Positions 35,811 to 45,623 of a stretch of DNA of 64,000 nt are shown here, piece by piece. The notes beneath the pieces were generated by a model, which did no database searches, was not told the DNA's origin, and saw only the letters and a program-made list of their open reading frames with translations. The DNA lies in assembly GCF_004358445.1 (NCBI RefSeq), contig NZ_CP037951.1, forward strand, positions 1,785,501-1,849,500. The letters are read 5' to 3'. How positions within the stretch are numbered: the first letter of the stretch is position 1; each line of letters begins with the position of its first letter. Source of the DNA: Parashewanella tropica (GTDB lineage: Bacteria; Pseudomonadota; Gammaproteobacteria; Enterobacterales; Shewanellaceae). Both the position numbers and the translations under genes were made by a program.

Positions 35811-36971
35811 TTATGCCATTTTGGTTGGTTTTTTAAGTTGAACCATTAGGTCGTCATCCCACTCGCCGTCTACTTTAATGTGACCCGCAGCGCCTTTCAT
35901 GATGGCTTCAATCAAGTTATGGTTCACATAAGCGTATAGACCTGGTTGTAAGAAGGTGTAAATTGCTGCGCCAGCACAGCCACCTGGGATACCCCAAGTT
36001 TCAAGGTCTGTTTGAGGTGCATCATTAAACTGACCTGTTGCCCATACGTAATCGCCATGACCACCAATAATGTGTGGGCGTGTATCACGGTTTGGCTGAG
36101 AGTGAATGAACATGACGGTTTCACCAACCTTCGCAGTCATGGCATTTTTACCTGTTAATGCGCCTACAGCCCCGTTAAATACGATGTGTGATGGGGTAAG
36201 TGTCTTCATTACCTCTAAGGTATCGTTCATGCTGCCAGTAACGGTTGAGTATTCTTTGTACTTACCGTTTTTATCTGTTGGTACATAGAAGTCCTGCTCG
36301 CCAACATAGTAGGCTTTGTCATAACGGATTGGGTTGCCATGACCATCTTTTAAGCCATCACGTGGAAGAACCATAATTGCACCCGCCATACCCATTGCAA
36401 CGTGCCACGGGATCATGATGCCGCCTGGTGCACAGTGGTAAACGAAGGTGCCTACTTTAGTTGCTTTAAAGCGGAATGTGACTTCTTCACCTGGAGAAAC
36501 AAGAGTGAGTTCACCACCACCTAATGCACCCGTTGACGCATGTAAATCGATGTTATGTGCTAATGCATTGGTTTTAGGGTTTTTAAGCGTTAATTCAACA
36601 TAATCGTGTTGGTGACATACAATGAGTGGCCCAGGAACACTACCATTGAATGCAGAAACCCAAGCTTTAACACCATTTTCAAGCTCAACTTGCTTTTCTT
36701 CAACAGTCAGAGTGACTTGGACTACTTTTGGCTTTCCTTTTGCCACTTGGTCATGTTTAGGCACGAATGGTGGAGGAACGAGTTCTTGAGTGACACGCTC
36801 TAGTTGGTCTGCCGTATACCTCGCCATACGGTCACTTTTTTTATGATGACTTGCAGAAGCTGAGGTTGATACTAACCCTGCTGCTAAACCTGCACCTACT
36901 AAACCTACACCTACCGAACCGCCTAAGAAGTTACGACGTTGGGTGTTGATATCGTTTGTTTTCTTTTCCAT
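35811..36971 (-). CDS. nirK: Copper-containing nitrite reductase
   Basis: Periplasmic two-cupredoxin-domain enzyme reducing nitrite to NO. The 386-residue precursor has a twin-arginine signal ([13 protein letters not shown]) and cleaves near SASA. The type 1 and type 2 copper ligands are in [16 protein letters not shown] and [22 protein letters not shown], with later ligands near [13 protein letters not shown] and LYAYVNHNL. It is first in a cluster with copper chaperones and Dnr. A Dnr/Fnr-like palindrome lies about 108 bases upstream. Confidence 0.96.
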   Translation of the reverse strand: MEKKTNDINTQRRNFLGGSVGVGLVGAGLAAGLVSTSASASHHKKSDRMARYTADQLERVTQELVPPPFVPKHDQVAKGKPKVVQVTLTVEEKQVELENGVKAWVSAFNGSVPGPLIVCHQHDYVELTLKNPKTNALAHNIDLHASTGALGGGELTLVSPGEEVTFRFKATKVGTFVYHCAPGGIMIPWHVAMGMAGAIMVLPRDGLKDGHGNPIRYDKAYYVGEQDFYVPTDKNGKYKEYSTVTGSMNDTLEVMKTLTPSHIVFNGAVGALTGKNAMTAKVGETVMFIHSQPNRDTRPHIIGGHGDYVWATGQFNDAPQTDLETWGIPGGCAGAAIYTFLQPGLYAYVNHNLIEAIMKGAAGHIKVDGEWDDDLMVQLKKPTKMA

Positions 36972-37072
36972 GACCTGCTCCGAATATTGTTTGTAACGTG
37001 ACGCAAACTAAAAATAAATTGATGCTCGTTTGCGCTGTTGTGTAAAGAATATTCGCAGCAAGTAAAATTGAA

Positions 37073-37086
37073 TTGACTTTAGTCAA
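37073..37086. promoter_or_regulatory. Dnr/Fnr-type operator upstream of nirK
   Basis: TTGACTTTAGTCAA is a perfect palindrome with the half-sites and spacing of Fnr/Dnr boxes (TTGAT-N4-ATCAA), with C/G in place of T/A at the fifth position. It is centred about 108 bases upstream of the nirK start codon in the 296-base nirK-trmJ gap. Activation by the Dnr-like protein encoded at 32897 is inferred. The rest of the gap shows no gene beyond a possible 11-codon reading frame at 37220-37255. Confidence 0.7.
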
Positions 37087-37267
37087 TTTTGATAACGAAA
37101 TTTAAATAATTAAGTTACTTTTAGCACATTTTGAAGGGGGAGAGCGCATGTAAACTGAATACTGTCATAACCCTTATAAAACAAACAATATCTTAGATAT
37201 ACACACTTAACGGAGCATTATGTTACTATCCCGCTTTATATTCTTTAAGAAGTAAAGTCGAATCCAC

Positions 37268-37987
37268 ATGCTTGATAATATTCGTATCGTTCTTGTCGGA
37301 ACATCTCATCCGGGAAATATTGGTTCAGTAGCCAGAGCAATGAAAACCATGGGGCTAACTAAGTTATATCTAGCCGAACCGAGAGTCGAGCCTGATGGGC
37401 AGTCTATAGCGTTAGCGGCTGGAGCTGCGGATATCTTAAAAGATGCCGTAACGGTTGATTCGTTCGATAAAGCGATTGAGGATTGCAGTTTAGTCGTCGC
37501 TACAAGTGCAAGAAGTCGAACGCTCGATTGGCCTGTACTAGAGCCAAGAGAAGCGGGTGAAAAGCTGGTGGAAGAAGGGCAAAGCCATGATGTTGCTATC
37601 GTATTTGGGCGTGAAAATCATGGCTTAACTAATGAAGAGCTACAGAAGTGCCACTATCATGTAGTGATCCCTGCTAATCCTGATTACAGCTCTTTAAATC
37701 TTGCTCAAGCTGTTCAAATCGTTTGTTATGAAACTCGTATGGCGATGTTAAATGCCACTCGTGAGCCACAAGATATCCCTGAATATCCTCTGCAAAAAGA
37801 TCAAGAGCGATTTTTTGAACACCTTGAAAATACACTTTCAAATACTGGGTTTATTATCAAGAATCACCCTGGGCAGATCATGACAAAGCTTCGTCGTTTG
37901 TTCACCCGAGCTAGGATTGAATCTCAAGAAATGAATATTTTGAGAGGTATTTTGACCTCCATCGACAAAGCCACTAAGAAGGATTAG
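37268..37987 (+). CDS. trmJ: tRNA (cytidine/uridine-2'-O-)-methyltransferase TrmJ
   Basis: SPOUT-family enzyme methylating the 2'-OH of position 32 in tRNAs. The 239-residue product has [48 protein letters not shown] and [19 protein letters not shown], the knotted AdoMet site. No good ribosome-binding sequence is seen. The stop codon is immediately followed by repeat element B1. Confidence 0.94.
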   Translation: MLDNIRIVLVGTSHPGNIGSVARAMKTMGLTKLYLAEPRVEPDGQSIALAAGAADILKDAVTVDSFDKAIEDCSLVVATSARSRTLDWPVLEPREAGEKLVEEGQSHDVAIVFGRENHGLTNEELQKCHYHVVIPANPDYSSLNLAQAVQIVCYETRMAMLNATREPQDIPEYPLQKDQERFFEHLENTLSNTGFIIKNHPGQIMTKLRRLFTRARIESQEMNILRGILTSIDKATKKD

Positions 37988-38149
37988 TAAGTACCCATGC
38001 TAATGAAAACATATTTTTTGATGCCCCTTTTAAGCACTGCGCCGCGTTCCTATTGCTTGAAAGACTGCCGGTATTCCTTCGCAGTAGCGCCTTGCTCAGC
38101 ACTTAAAATGAACACCAAAATTCTTCGATTAAATTTGCATGGATACTTA
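37988..38149 (+). repeat. Family B inverted-repeat element, copy 1 (162 bp, MITE-like)
   Basis: The left end TAAGTACCCATGCTAAT matches the reverse complement of the right end (TAAGTATCCATGCAAAT). The interior (TTTTTTGATGCCC, AAGCACT, GTATTCCT, GCCTTG, CAAAATT) aligns with the reverse complement of 41757-41919. It starts on the base after the trmJ stop and ends five bases before the cysE ATG, filling the gap. TA at both ends could be a target duplication of the IS630/Tc1 type (inference). Confidence 0.82.
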
Positions 38150-38154
38150 TCATC

Positions 38155-38976
38155 ATGGGTATGATTTCTAGAATCAAAGAAGATATTGCTTCTATTTACC
38201 ATAGAGACCCAGCAGCAAGAAGTACTTGGGAAATTTTATTAAATTACCCTGGAATGCATGCGATTTGGTTACATCGTGCAAGCCATAAGCTATGGAAAAA
38301 CGAGTGGTTTCTATTAGCGCGAGTGATTTCAACATTTTCACGTTGGTTAACAGGGGTTGAAATACATCCCGGTGCCACAATCGGTAGACGTTTCTTCATC
38401 GACCACGGTATGGGGGTCGTAATTGGTGAAACTGCCGAGATTGGTGATGACTGTACTTTGTACCATGGTGTGACTTTAGGTGGTACAAGCTGGAATAGCG
38501 GTAAGCGTCACCCGACTTTAGGTAACAATGTCGTTATCGGTGCTGGTGCAAAAGTTCTTGGTCCTATTCTGATAGAAGACGGCGCTAGGGTTGGCTCAAA
38601 CTCAGTAGTGGTGAAAACCGTTAATAAAGAAAGAACGGTTGTGGGTATTCCGGGTAGGGAAGTTGCTACGCAAACCGAACAAGCCGAAGAAACGACACGC
38701 CGTAGAAGTGAAATGGCGAAAAAATACGGCTTTGACGCTTATGCTGTTTCTCCAGATAACCCAGACCCAGTTGCCAATGCTATTGGTCAGTTGATGGATC
38801 ATATGCATTTAATGGACTCTAAGCTCCAAGATGTTTGTCATGAAGTTCAACAAATGGGTGGTGAAGTCTGCACTGATAAGTTGCCTGAATTGAATATCGA
38901 GGAATTTTCAGAAGACGAACTTGCTGCTGCTGAAAAACGTAAGAAGCAGATGGATGAGTTTGATCCTATGATCTAG
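38155..38976 (+). CDS. cysE: Serine O-acetyltransferase
   Basis: Acetylates serine to O-acetylserine, the first committed step of cysteine synthesis; cysteine then feeds IscS encoded downstream. The 273-residue enzyme has the N-terminal helical domain ([21 protein letters not shown]) and left-handed beta-helix hexapeptides from [23 protein letters not shown] to [17 protein letters not shown]. The C-terminal tail is longer than in short SAT forms. The leader directly before ATG 38155 is the end of repeat element B1. Confidence 0.95.
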   Translation: MGMISRIKEDIASIYHRDPAARSTWEILLNYPGMHAIWLHRASHKLWKNEWFLLARVISTFSRWLTGVEIHPGATIGRRFFIDHGMGVVIGETAEIGDDCTLYHGVTLGGTSWNSGKRHPTLGNNVVIGAGAKVLGPILIEDGARVGSNSVVVKTVNKERTVVGIPGREVATQTEQAEETTRRRSEMAKKYGFDAYAVSPDNPDPVANAIGQLMDHMHLMDSKLQDVCHEVQQMGGEVCTDKLPELNIEEFSEDELAAAEKRKKQMDEFDPMI

Positions 38977-38982
38977 CAATTA

Positions 38983-39013
38983 TTGAGGTTTTTAAGCTAG
39001 TTAAAAGCCTCAA
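38983..39013 (+). terminator. Hairpin after cysE
   Basis: A 13-bp stem with one G-U pair (38983-38995 with 39001-39013) and a five-base loop lies seven bases after the cysE stop. No T tract follows, so termination efficiency is uncertain. Confidence 0.5.
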
Positions 39014-39163
39014 CCTCCCTTGTTTGTAACCTTAATTTAACATCTAACTGTTAAATCAAAATAAAATCCATTTTTTCATTGAATTTAGCGTACGAACAAG
39101 GTTAAATACGCGGCTGAAACCTCACATATCTCCTGTAAATCTCTTCCTAGATCACATTTTAGA

Positions 39164-39188
39164 ATACTTGACTAAATTAGTCAGGTAT
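39164..39188 (+). promoter_or_regulatory. IscR type 1 site over the isc promoter
   Basis: The 25-base sequence starting ATACTTGACTA and ending TTAGTCAGGTAT fits the type 1 IscR consensus. It overlaps a good promoter: TTGACT at 39168-39173, 17-base spacer, TTAAAT at 39191-39196. Repression of the operon by Fe-S-loaded IscR is expected from the E. coli model. Confidence 0.88.
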
Positions 39189-39230
39189 GTTTAAATTCAC
39201 ACTATAAGATTAGTAGGAACAGGTTTAGTA

Positions 39231-39692
39231 ATGAAACTTACCTCAAAAGGACGCTATGCCGTTACAGCAATGCTTGACGTTGCGATCCACTCTGCGAGCG
39301 GTCCTGTTCCACTGGCAGACATTTCAGAAAGGCAGGGAATATCTCTGTCCTACTTAGAACAGCTTTTTGCCAAGTTAAGAAAGAAAGGTTTAGTTGCCAG
39401 TGTACGTGGTCCAGGTGGTGGATATCGCCTTGGTCAAGATGCAGCTGAAATTTCTGTTGGCATGGTTGTGCACGCAGTAGATGAATCTGTGGAAGCGACA
39501 CGCTGTCATGGTCAAGGTAATTGCCAAGGTGGAAACCGCTGTCTTACTCACTCTTTATGGGGTGATTTAAGTAAACAGATTTCAGACTTTTTAGACGGTA
39601 TCAGTCTTGAAGGTCTTATGAATAAAAGAGATGTCCAGTATATCTCTGTAAAACAAGATAAAATGCAGCAAGAACATAGGCTTTCTTTATAG
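39231..39692 (+). CDS. iscR: Fe-S cluster regulator IscR
   Basis: Rrf2-family [2Fe-2S] regulator of Fe-S biogenesis. The 153-residue protein has the winged helix ([39 protein letters not shown]) and the three cluster-ligating cysteines at 92, 98 and 104 exactly as in E. coli. It is first in iscRSUA-hscBA-fdx and preceded by its own binding site, so autoregulation is expected. Confidence 0.97.
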   Translation: MKLTSKGRYAVTAMLDVAIHSASGPVPLADISERQGISLSYLEQLFAKLRKKGLVASVRGPGGGYRLGQDAAEISVGMVVHAVDESVEATRCHGQGNCQGGNRCLTHSLWGDLSKQISDFLDGISLEGLMNKRDVQYISVKQDKMQQEHRLSL

Positions 39693-39779
39693 AGATCTAG
39701 CCTTAAGATTTTTGCGTAATAATAATTGATGTTTGTACCTTTTGTGTCGAAGTAACGACAAATGTGTACGGAGTGTGTA

Positions 39780-40994
39780 ATGAAGCTTCCTATCTATTTG
39801 GACTATGCAGCAACAACGCCGGTTGATCCTCGTGTTGCTGAAAAGATGATGCAGTACATGACCATGGACGGAGTCTTTGGTAACCCTGCTTCACGTTCTC
39901 ACCGCTATGGCTGGCAAGCTGAAGAAGCGGTAGATATCGCGCGTAATCAAATCGCTGATTTGATCAACGGTGACCCTCGTGAAATTATTTTTACCTCAGG
40001 TGCTACGGAGTCGGACAACCTTGCAATTAAAGGTGTTGCACACTTCTACCACAAAAAAGGTAAGCACATTATCACCAGCAAAACTGAACACAAAGCAGTA
40101 CTTGATACTTGCCGTCAGTTAGAGCGTGAAGGCTTTGAAGTTACATACCTTGAGCCAGATGCTAACGGTATTATTCCAATGGAACGCCTTGAAGGTGCAA
40201 TGAGAGAAGACACCATTCTTCTGAGCTTGATGCACGTGAACAACGAAATTGGCGTTATCCACGATATTAAAGCTATTGGCGAGCTTTGTCGTTCAAAGAA
40301 AATTATTTTCCACGTTGATGCTGCACAAAGTGCGGGTAAATTACCAATCGACGTTCAAGACATGAAAGTGGATTTGATTTCAATTTCAGGTCACAAAATG
40401 TATGGACCTAAAGGAATCGGTGCACTTTATGTACGTCGTAAGCCTCGTATTCGTCTAGAAGCTATGGTTCACGGTGGTGGGCATGAGCGTGGTATGCGTT
40501 CAGGTACGCTAGCGACTCACCAAATTGTTGGTTTAGGTGAAGCTGCGGCAATTGCTAAAGCCGATATGGACAAAGATAACGACCGTATCCGTCATCTTCG
40601 TGACAAACTATGGTCTGGTATTAAAGACATCGAAGAAACTTACATTAATGGTGACTTCGACAGCCGTTATTGTGGTGCTTTAAACGTAAGCTTCAACTTT
40701 GTTGAAGGTGAATCGTTGATGATGGCACTTAAAGACTTAGCTGTTTCTTCTGGTTCAGCTTGTACATCAGCAAGCCTTGAGCCTAGCTATGTTCTACGTG
40801 CGTTAGGTTTGAACGATGAAATGGCTCACAGCTCGATTCGTTTCTCAATCGGACGATTCACCACAGATGAAGATATTGATTTCGCCATCGACATCATTAA
40901 CAAGTCTATCGGTAAATTACGTGATATGTCTCCGCTATGGGAAATGTATCAAGACGGTGTTGATTTAAATTCAGTTCAATGGACTCACCATTAA
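39780..40994 (+). CDS. iscS: Cysteine desulfurase IscS
   Basis: PLP enzyme taking sulfur from cysteine and passing it to IscU, TusA and others. The 404-residue length equals E. coli IscS. Lys206 of [12 protein letters not shown] binds PLP and the persulfide cysteine is in [24 protein letters not shown] 39780 with ACGGAG upstream gives [14 protein letters not shown]; the frame is open six codons further up, but that part is not conserved. Second gene of the isc operon. Confidence 0.97.
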   Translation: MKLPIYLDYAATTPVDPRVAEKMMQYMTMDGVFGNPASRSHRYGWQAEEAVDIARNQIADLINGDPREIIFTSGATESDNLAIKGVAHFYHKKGKHIITSKTEHKAVLDTCRQLEREGFEVTYLEPDANGIIPMERLEGAMREDTILLSLMHVNNEIGVIHDIKAIGELCRSKKIIFHVDAAQSAGKLPIDVQDMKVDLISISGHKMYGPKGIGALYVRRKPRIRLEAMVHGGGHERGMRSGTLATHQIVGLGEAAAIAKADMDKDNDRIRHLRDKLWSGIKDIEETYINGDFDSRYCGALNVSFNFVEGESLMMALKDLAVSSGSACTSASLEPSYVLRALGLNDEMAHSSIRFSIGRFTTDEDIDFAIDIINKSIGKLRDMSPLWEMYQDGVDLNSVQWTHH

Positions 40995-41006
40995 GGAGTA
41001 CTAATT

Positions 41007-41402
41007 ATGGCGTACAGTGAAGAAGTAATTGACCACTACGAAAACCCTCGTAATGTTGGTTCCATGGACAAGAACGATCCAAACGTTGCGACAGGTATGG
41101 TGGGTGCACCAGCGTGTGGTGACGTAATGAAGCTGCAACTTAAGATTAATGAAGAAGGCATTATTGAAGATGCTAAATTCAAAACTTATGGTTGTGGTAG
41201 TGCAATTGCCTCTAGTTCACTTGTTACAGAGTGGGTTAAAGGTAAGACGATGGAAGAAGCTGCCCAAATTAAAAATACCCAAATTGCGCAAGAGCTGGCT
41301 TTACCACCTGTAAAAATTCACTGCTCAATTTTGGCTGAAGATGCAATTCAAGCAGCTTTGGAAGATTTTAAGTCTAAGCAACAAGCGCTAGCTGAAGGTT
41401 AG
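41007..41402 (+). CDS. iscU: Fe-S scaffold protein IscU
   Basis: Scaffold on which IscS sulfur and iron are assembled. The 131-residue protein has cluster cysteines 37 (GAPACGDV), 63 (YGCGSA) and 106 (KIHCSIL) and the HscA-binding motif LPPVKIHC. It lies 12 bases after iscS with GGAG in front of the ATG. Confidence 0.97.
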   Translation: MAYSEEVIDHYENPRNVGSMDKNDPNVATGMVGAPACGDVMKLQLKINEEGIIEDAKFKTYGCGSAIASSSLVTEWVKGKTMEEAAQIKNTQIAQELALPPVKIHCSILAEDAIQAALEDFKSKQQALAEG

Positions 41403-41417
41403 TCATTGGAGTATTAA

Positions 41418-41741
41418 ATGGCTATTACCATGACAGCTGCGGCTTCAGATCGTGTAAAGGCATTTTTAAAAAATCGCGGTAAAGGTATTGGACTGCGTTT
41501 AGGTCTTAAGACATCGGGTTGCTCAGGGATGTCTTATGTTCTTGAGTTCGTTGATGAGCTTAATGACGATGATGAAATCTATGAAATTGAAGGCGTAAAC
41601 ATCATTATTGATGCGAAAAGCTTTATTTACCTGCAAGGTATTGAATTAGATTTTGTTAAAGAAGGCTTAAACGAAGGCTTCCAATTTAATAACCCAAATG
41701 CGAAGGGAGAGTGTGGTTGCGGTGAAAGTTTTACCGTTTAA
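41418..41741 (+). CDS. iscA: A-type Fe-S carrier IscA
   Basis: A 107-residue A-type carrier that moves Fe-S clusters or iron to target proteins. The three conserved cysteines are in [10 protein letters not shown] and the C-terminal GECGCGESF. It is the last gene before the operon is interrupted by repeat element B2. Confidence 0.96.
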   Translation: MAITMTAAASDRVKAFLKNRGKGIGLRLGLKTSGCSGMSYVLEFVDELNDDDEIYEIEGVNIIIDAKSFIYLQGIELDFVKEGLNEGFQFNNPNAKGECGCGESFTV

Positions 41742-41756
41742 TTACACCAAAATTCA

Positions 41757-41919
41757 TAAGTACCTGAGCATGAGTTTTTTAATAATTTTGATGTTCAGGT
41801 TAAGTACTATACAAGGCATTCTTGTGCAGGAATACGAGTAGTCATTCAAACAAGAATAACGCAGTAGAGTGCTTGAAATGGGCATCAAAAAATAGAATAA
41901 ACTTGTGGTTAGGTACTTA
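41757..41919 (-). repeat. Family B inverted-repeat element, copy 2 (163 bp), inside the isc operon
   Basis: It runs in the opposite orientation to the copy at 37988-38149. Its ends, TAAGTACCTGAGCATGA on the left and TAAGTACCTAACCACAA on the other strand at the right, are inverted repeats; the interior aligns with copy 1 after reverse complementing. It starts 15 bases after the iscA stop and ends one base before the hscB ATG, so the hscB ribosome-binding region lies within the element (AGG at 41911-41913). Confidence 0.82.
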
Positions 41920-41920
41920 G

Positions 41921-42448
41921 ATGAACTATTTTGAGCTTTTTGGCTTCCCAACAAACTTCTCAATCGATAGCGCTCAACTCTCTGAGCGTTATCGAGAGCT
42001 TCAAAGAACCGTCCATCCTGATAAATTTGCCAATAGTAGCGAACAAGAAAAGTTACTGGCAGTGCAAAAAACAGCACAGATTAACGATGGTTTCCAAACT
42101 CTAAAAAATCCTATTCGTCGTGCAGAGCATATCTTACAACTTCGTGGTATCGATTTAAGCCATGAAACCACAACGGTTAAAGATACCAGCTTTTTAATGC
42201 AACAAATGGAATGGCGTGAAGCGTTGGAAGATATTTCTGGAGCTACCGACCCTCATCAAGGTATTGATGAACTTCAAACGTCATTTAAGCAGCACGAAGC
42301 GGAATATTCCTCTGTATTGGTTTCTAAATTAGAAATTAATAGTGACGATGCCAATTTAGAGGCGGCTGATCAGATACGTAAGCTGAAATTTATGGCAAAA
42401 TTGCAGGATGAACTAACACGTATCGAAGATGACTTATTTGATCTTTGA
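41921..42448 (+). CDS. hscB: Fe-S co-chaperone HscB
   Basis: J-domain co-chaperone that brings IscU to HscA. The 175-residue protein has the J domain NYFELFGFP with the HPD motif in [16 protein letters not shown] and the C-terminal three-helix IscU-binding domain. Its gene starts one base after repeat element B2 and is separated from hscA by 202 bases with a compound hairpin, which is unusual for this operon. Confidence 0.96.
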   Translation: MNYFELFGFPTNFSIDSAQLSERYRELQRTVHPDKFANSSEQEKLLAVQKTAQINDGFQTLKNPIRRAEHILQLRGIDLSHETTTVKDTSFLMQQMEWREALEDISGATDPHQGIDELQTSFKQHEAEYSSVLVSKLEINSDDANLEAADQIRKLKFMAKLQDELTRIEDDLFDL

Positions 42449-42495
42449 TGTGACTAGTGATCTTTTAGGCTGAACTATATCAGTGAATATTTGAT

Positions 42496-42590
42496 GGAGT
42501 GATAGTGTGATAAGACAACCGTCCGTGACAGGACGTCACGGTCGTTAGCACATGGATGTGCGTTTCAGTTGTCGTTCACACTATCGCTCC
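42496..42590. repeat. 95-bp compound inverted repeat between hscB and hscA
   Basis: Outer arms GGAGTGATAGTGTGA and TTCACACTATCGCTCC, extending to GACAAC/GTTGTC, enclose two inner hairpins: CCGTGAC-AGGAC-GTCACGG and GCACAT-GG-ATGTGC. In the isc mRNA it would fold into a branched structure within the 202-base gap. It differs from families A to C. It may be a small mobile element or a processing and stability signal. Confidence 0.75.
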
Positions 42591-42650
42591 TTAAACATAA
42601 TTAAACTTATTCATCTATTGAGTAACCTTTAAATCATTTAAAGAGAATTT

Positions 42651-44513
42651 ATGGCACTTTTGCAAATTGCCGAGCCGGGACAGAGCGCGGCACCTCATCA
42701 GCATCGATTAGCTGTAGGTATTGATTTAGGAACGACTAACTCGCTAGTGGCTGCGGTTCGTAGTGGCGAAGCACAAACTTTGGCTAACACGCAAGGTCAA
42801 CATTCTTTACCTTCAGTTGTTCATTATTCACAAGATACGATTCTTGTTGGTAAAGAAGCGGCACAAGCATCGGCAGCTGATCCTAAAAATACCATTGTTT
42901 CCGTAAAACGTTTTATGGGGCGTAGCCTTGAAGATGTTCAAAGCAAATACCCAAATTTAGCTTATGACTTGTCGGCAAGTGAACAAGGTTTACCTGTATT
43001 TAATACCGCCCAAGGTCAGGTTAACGCCATTCAAGTATCCGCAGAAATTTTAAAGCCTTTAATTAAAACCGCTGAACAAACCCTTGATGGTGATTTAGAA
43101 GGTGTCGTAATTACTGTTCCTGCCTATTTTGATGATGCTCAACGCCAAGGCACCAAAGATGCGGCTTCATTATTAGGTGTTAACGTTTTACGTCTATTGA
43201 ATGAGCCAACAGCGGCAGCTATTGCTTACGGTTTAGATACCAAGCAAGAAGGTGTAATTGCTGTTTATGACTTAGGCGGCGGCACCTTTGATGTTTCGAT
43301 TTTACGCTTGAATAAAGGCGTGTTTGAAGTACTTGCTACAGGTGGTGACTCTGCGCTTGGTGGTGATGATTTTGATCACTTATTACAAGACCACCTTGTT
43401 AAACATTGGCAGCTTTCCGAGTTAAGCACGACTGAATCTCGTCGTTTACAAATCGAATCTCGTCGTATTAAAGAAGCCTTAACCGATAGTGATTCAGTAA
43501 CTGCATCACTAACATTAGATAATGAGCAACAGCTTGAAGCTGAAATCAGTAAAACTGATTTTGACGCACTGATCCTTCCATTGGTCAAAAAGACCATTGC
43601 TAGCTGTCGTCGTGCTTTGCGTGATGCTGATGTTAGCGTTGATGAAGTGCTAGAAACGGTTATGGTTGGTGGTTCTACACGAGTTCCGTTTGTGCGTGAA
43701 CAAGTTGAAAAGTTTTTTGGCAAAGTGCCATTAACTTCAATCGATCCTGATCGCGTAGTTGCCATTGGCGCAGCCATTCAAGCTGATATTTTAGTGGGTA
43801 ACAAGCCTGAATCAGATTTATTGTTGCTTGATGTCATTCCATTGTCTTTGGGTATTGAAACCATGGGAGGATTAGTGGAAAAAGTGGTACCAAGAAACAC
43901 TACCATTCCAGTCGCTCGTGCTCAGGAGTTTACCACCTTTAAAGATGGTCAAACTGCGATGATGGTCCATGTAGTGCAAGGTGAACGTGAGCTCGTTGAT
44001 GATTGTCGCTCTCTGGCTAAATTCGCACTCACAGACATCCCACCATTAGCCGCAGGTGCTGCTCACATTCGCGTGACTTATCAAGTCGATGCTGATGGTT
44101 TGCTCAGTGTGACTGCCATGGAAAAGTCTACCGAAGTAAAAGCCAGCATCGAAGTGAAGCCATCGTTCGGCTTATCTGACAATGAAATCGCTACCATGCT
44201 TAAAGATTCGATGGCTCACGCCAAAGAAGACATTGAGCGCCGTATGCTGACCGAGCAAAAGGTTGAGGCACAACGTGTGTTAGAAAGTCTGAATTCAGCA
44301 TTAGAAAAAGACGGGCATTTACTTACTGAAACAGAGCGTCAGCAAGTAGAATCCGGAATGACAAGTTTGGCACAGTGCGCAGCTGCCGACGATGTAGATG
44401 CCATTGAAAAAGCGATTGAAGCTATAGATGTACAAACGCAAGCTTTTGCCGCTAAACGTATGGACAACTCAATTAAGGCCGCTTTGACTGGCCACTCAGT
44501 AGATGAACTTTAG
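42651..44513 (+). CDS. hscA: Hsp70-class Fe-S chaperone HscA
   Basis: Specialised Hsp70 that releases clusters from IscU. The 620-residue protein has the ATPase domain ([43 protein letters not shown]) and a substrate-binding domain that recognises the LPPVK motif of IscU. AGAGAA before the ATG is the ribosome-binding region. It lies 12 bases from fdx. Confidence 0.96.
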   Translation: MALLQIAEPGQSAAPHQHRLAVGIDLGTTNSLVAAVRSGEAQTLANTQGQHSLPSVVHYSQDTILVGKEAAQASAADPKNTIVSVKRFMGRSLEDVQSKYPNLAYDLSASEQGLPVFNTAQGQVNAIQVSAEILKPLIKTAEQTLDGDLEGVVITVPAYFDDAQRQGTKDAASLLGVNVLRLLNEPTAAAIAYGLDTKQEGVIAVYDLGGGTFDVSILRLNKGVFEVLATGGDSALGGDDFDHLLQDHLVKHWQLSELSTTESRRLQIESRRIKEALTDSDSVTASLTLDNEQQLEAEISKTDFDALILPLVKKTIASCRRALRDADVSVDEVLETVMVGGSTRVPFVREQVEKFFGKVPLTSIDPDRVVAIGAAIQADILVGNKPESDLLLLDVIPLSLGIETMGGLVEKVVPRNTTIPVARAQEFTTFKDGQTAMMVHVVQGERELVDDCRSLAKFALTDIPPLAAGAAHIRVTYQVDADGLLSVTAMEKSTEVKASIEVKPSFGLSDNEIATMLKDSMAHAKEDIERRMLTEQKVEAQRVLESLNSALEKDGHLLTETERQQVESGMTSLAQCAAADDVDAIEKAIEAIDVQTQAFAAKRMDNSIKAALTGHSVDEL

Positions 44514-44525
44514 GACGTAAACGCT

Positions 44526-44864
44526 ATGCCACAAATTGTATTTCTTCCACACGAAGAGCTTTGTCCTGACGGAGCCGTTGTAGAAGCTGAAGTTGGTGAA
44601 ACAGTGCTTGATGTAGCCCTTAAAAATGGTATTCACATTGAGCATGCTTGTGAAAAATCGTGTGCGTGCACCACTTGTCACGTAGTTATCCGTGAAGGTT
44701 TTGACGAACTTGAAGAAAGTGACGATCTTGAAGATGACATGCTTGATAAAGCGTGGGGCTTAGAGCCAGAAAGCCGCTTATCATGCCAAGCAAAGGTTGT
44801 TGATAGTGATATGGTGGTGGATATTCCTCAGTACACGATCAACATTGTGAGTGAAGGGCATTAG
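44526..44864 (+). CDS. fdx: ISC-type [2Fe-2S] ferredoxin
   Basis: Electron donor for Fe-S assembly by IscS/IscU. The 112-residue adrenodoxin-type ferredoxin has ligands in HACEKSCACTTCHV and a fourth in SRLSCQAKV. It is the last gene of the isc operon, followed by a strong terminator; iscX is not found after it. Confidence 0.96.
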   Translation: MPQIVFLPHEELCPDGAVVEAEVGETVLDVALKNGIHIEHACEKSCACTTCHVVIREGFDELEESDDLEDDMLDKAWGLEPESRLSCQAKVVDSDMVVDIPQYTINIVSEGH

Positions 44865-44878
44865 TCCATTATCTTCAT

Positions 44879-44913
44879 AAAAATACCAGCTACAAGTTAG
44901 CTGGTATTTTTTT
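44879..44913 (+). terminator. Terminator of the isc operon
   Basis: AAATACCAGCTA pairs with TAGCTGGTATTT around a short loop and runs into a T tract. It lies 15 bases after the fdx stop. Confidence 0.88.
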
Positions 44914-44960
44914 GTAAATTGAAAACTGTGATAAAAGTAGGATTCTTTGAAAAAATCTCG

Positions 44961-44966
44961 TATAAT
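44961..44966 (+). promoter_or_regulatory. Candidate -10 box of ndk
   Basis: A perfect TATAAT lies 41 bases before the ndk ATG, downstream of the isc terminator. No convincing -35 box is seen at standard spacing, so only the -10 element is claimed. Confidence 0.45.
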
Positions 44967-45007
44967 CCGCGCGAATTTCAAATATTGCTAATTACAGGAA
45001 GCTTAAG

Positions 45008-45439
45008 ATGGCAATCGAACGTACTTTTTCTATCGTAAAACCAGATGCTGTTTCTAAAAACAAAATCGGTGCAATCTACAGCCGTTTCGAAGAAGCTGGT
45101 CTAAAAGTTATCGCTGCAAAAATGCTGCACCTAACTAAAGAACAAGCTGAAGGTTTCTACGCTGAGCACAGCGAGCGTCCTTTCTTCGGTGCTCTAGTTG
45201 AGTTCATGACTTCTGGTCCTATCATGGTTCAAGTACTTGAAGGCGAAAACGCTGTACTAGCTCACCGTGATATCCTAGGTGCTACTAACCCAGCTGAAGC
45301 TGCTGAAGGTACTATCCGTGCAGATTTCGCTAACAGCATCGATGAAAACGCAGCACACGGTTCTGATTCTCTAGAATCTGCAGCACGTGAAATTGCTTAC
45401 TTCTTCAGCCCAGAAGAACTCTGCCCACGTACTCGCTAA
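45008..45439 (+). CDS. ndk: Nucleoside diphosphate kinase
   Basis: Balances NTP and dNTP pools by phosphate transfer through a phosphohistidine. The 143-residue protein has [11 protein letters not shown] and the active-site histidine in [20 protein letters not shown]. It lies after fdx as in other Shewanellaceae, between two terminators, so it is probably monocistronic. AGGAAGC before the ATG is the ribosome-binding site. Confidence 0.97.
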   Translation: MAIERTFSIVKPDAVSKNKIGAIYSRFEEAGLKVIAAKMLHLTKEQAEGFYAEHSERPFFGALVEFMTSGPIMVQVLEGENAVLAHRDILGATNPAEAAEGTIRADFANSIDENAAHGSDSLESAAREIAYFFSPEELCPRTR

Positions 45440-45463
45440 TTTTAACGATTATACGAATTTTAA

Positions 45464-45487
45464 AACCCGCCACGTGCGGGTTTTTTT
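45464..45487 (+). terminator. Terminator after ndk
   Basis: AACCCGC-cacgt-GCGGGTT stem followed by seven T residues, 24 bases after the ndk stop. Confidence 0.88.
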
Positions 45488-45623
45488 ATGCAAATCTACG
45501 TGAATTATATTAATTTTGTTTAATTCAAATTAACTAGGTTTCTAATACCAAATTTTCTAAGCTGCTCCTGATTCTACCTATTGATTCTAGATGGGTACCG
45601 CTACTTATCGGAGTTAAGTTGTC

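Noticed and set aside
37220-37255. 11-codon reading frame with GGAG in the trmJ leader
   Set aside because: Short, spacing to GGAG is tight, and no attenuator-like structure follows; it is likely to be chance.
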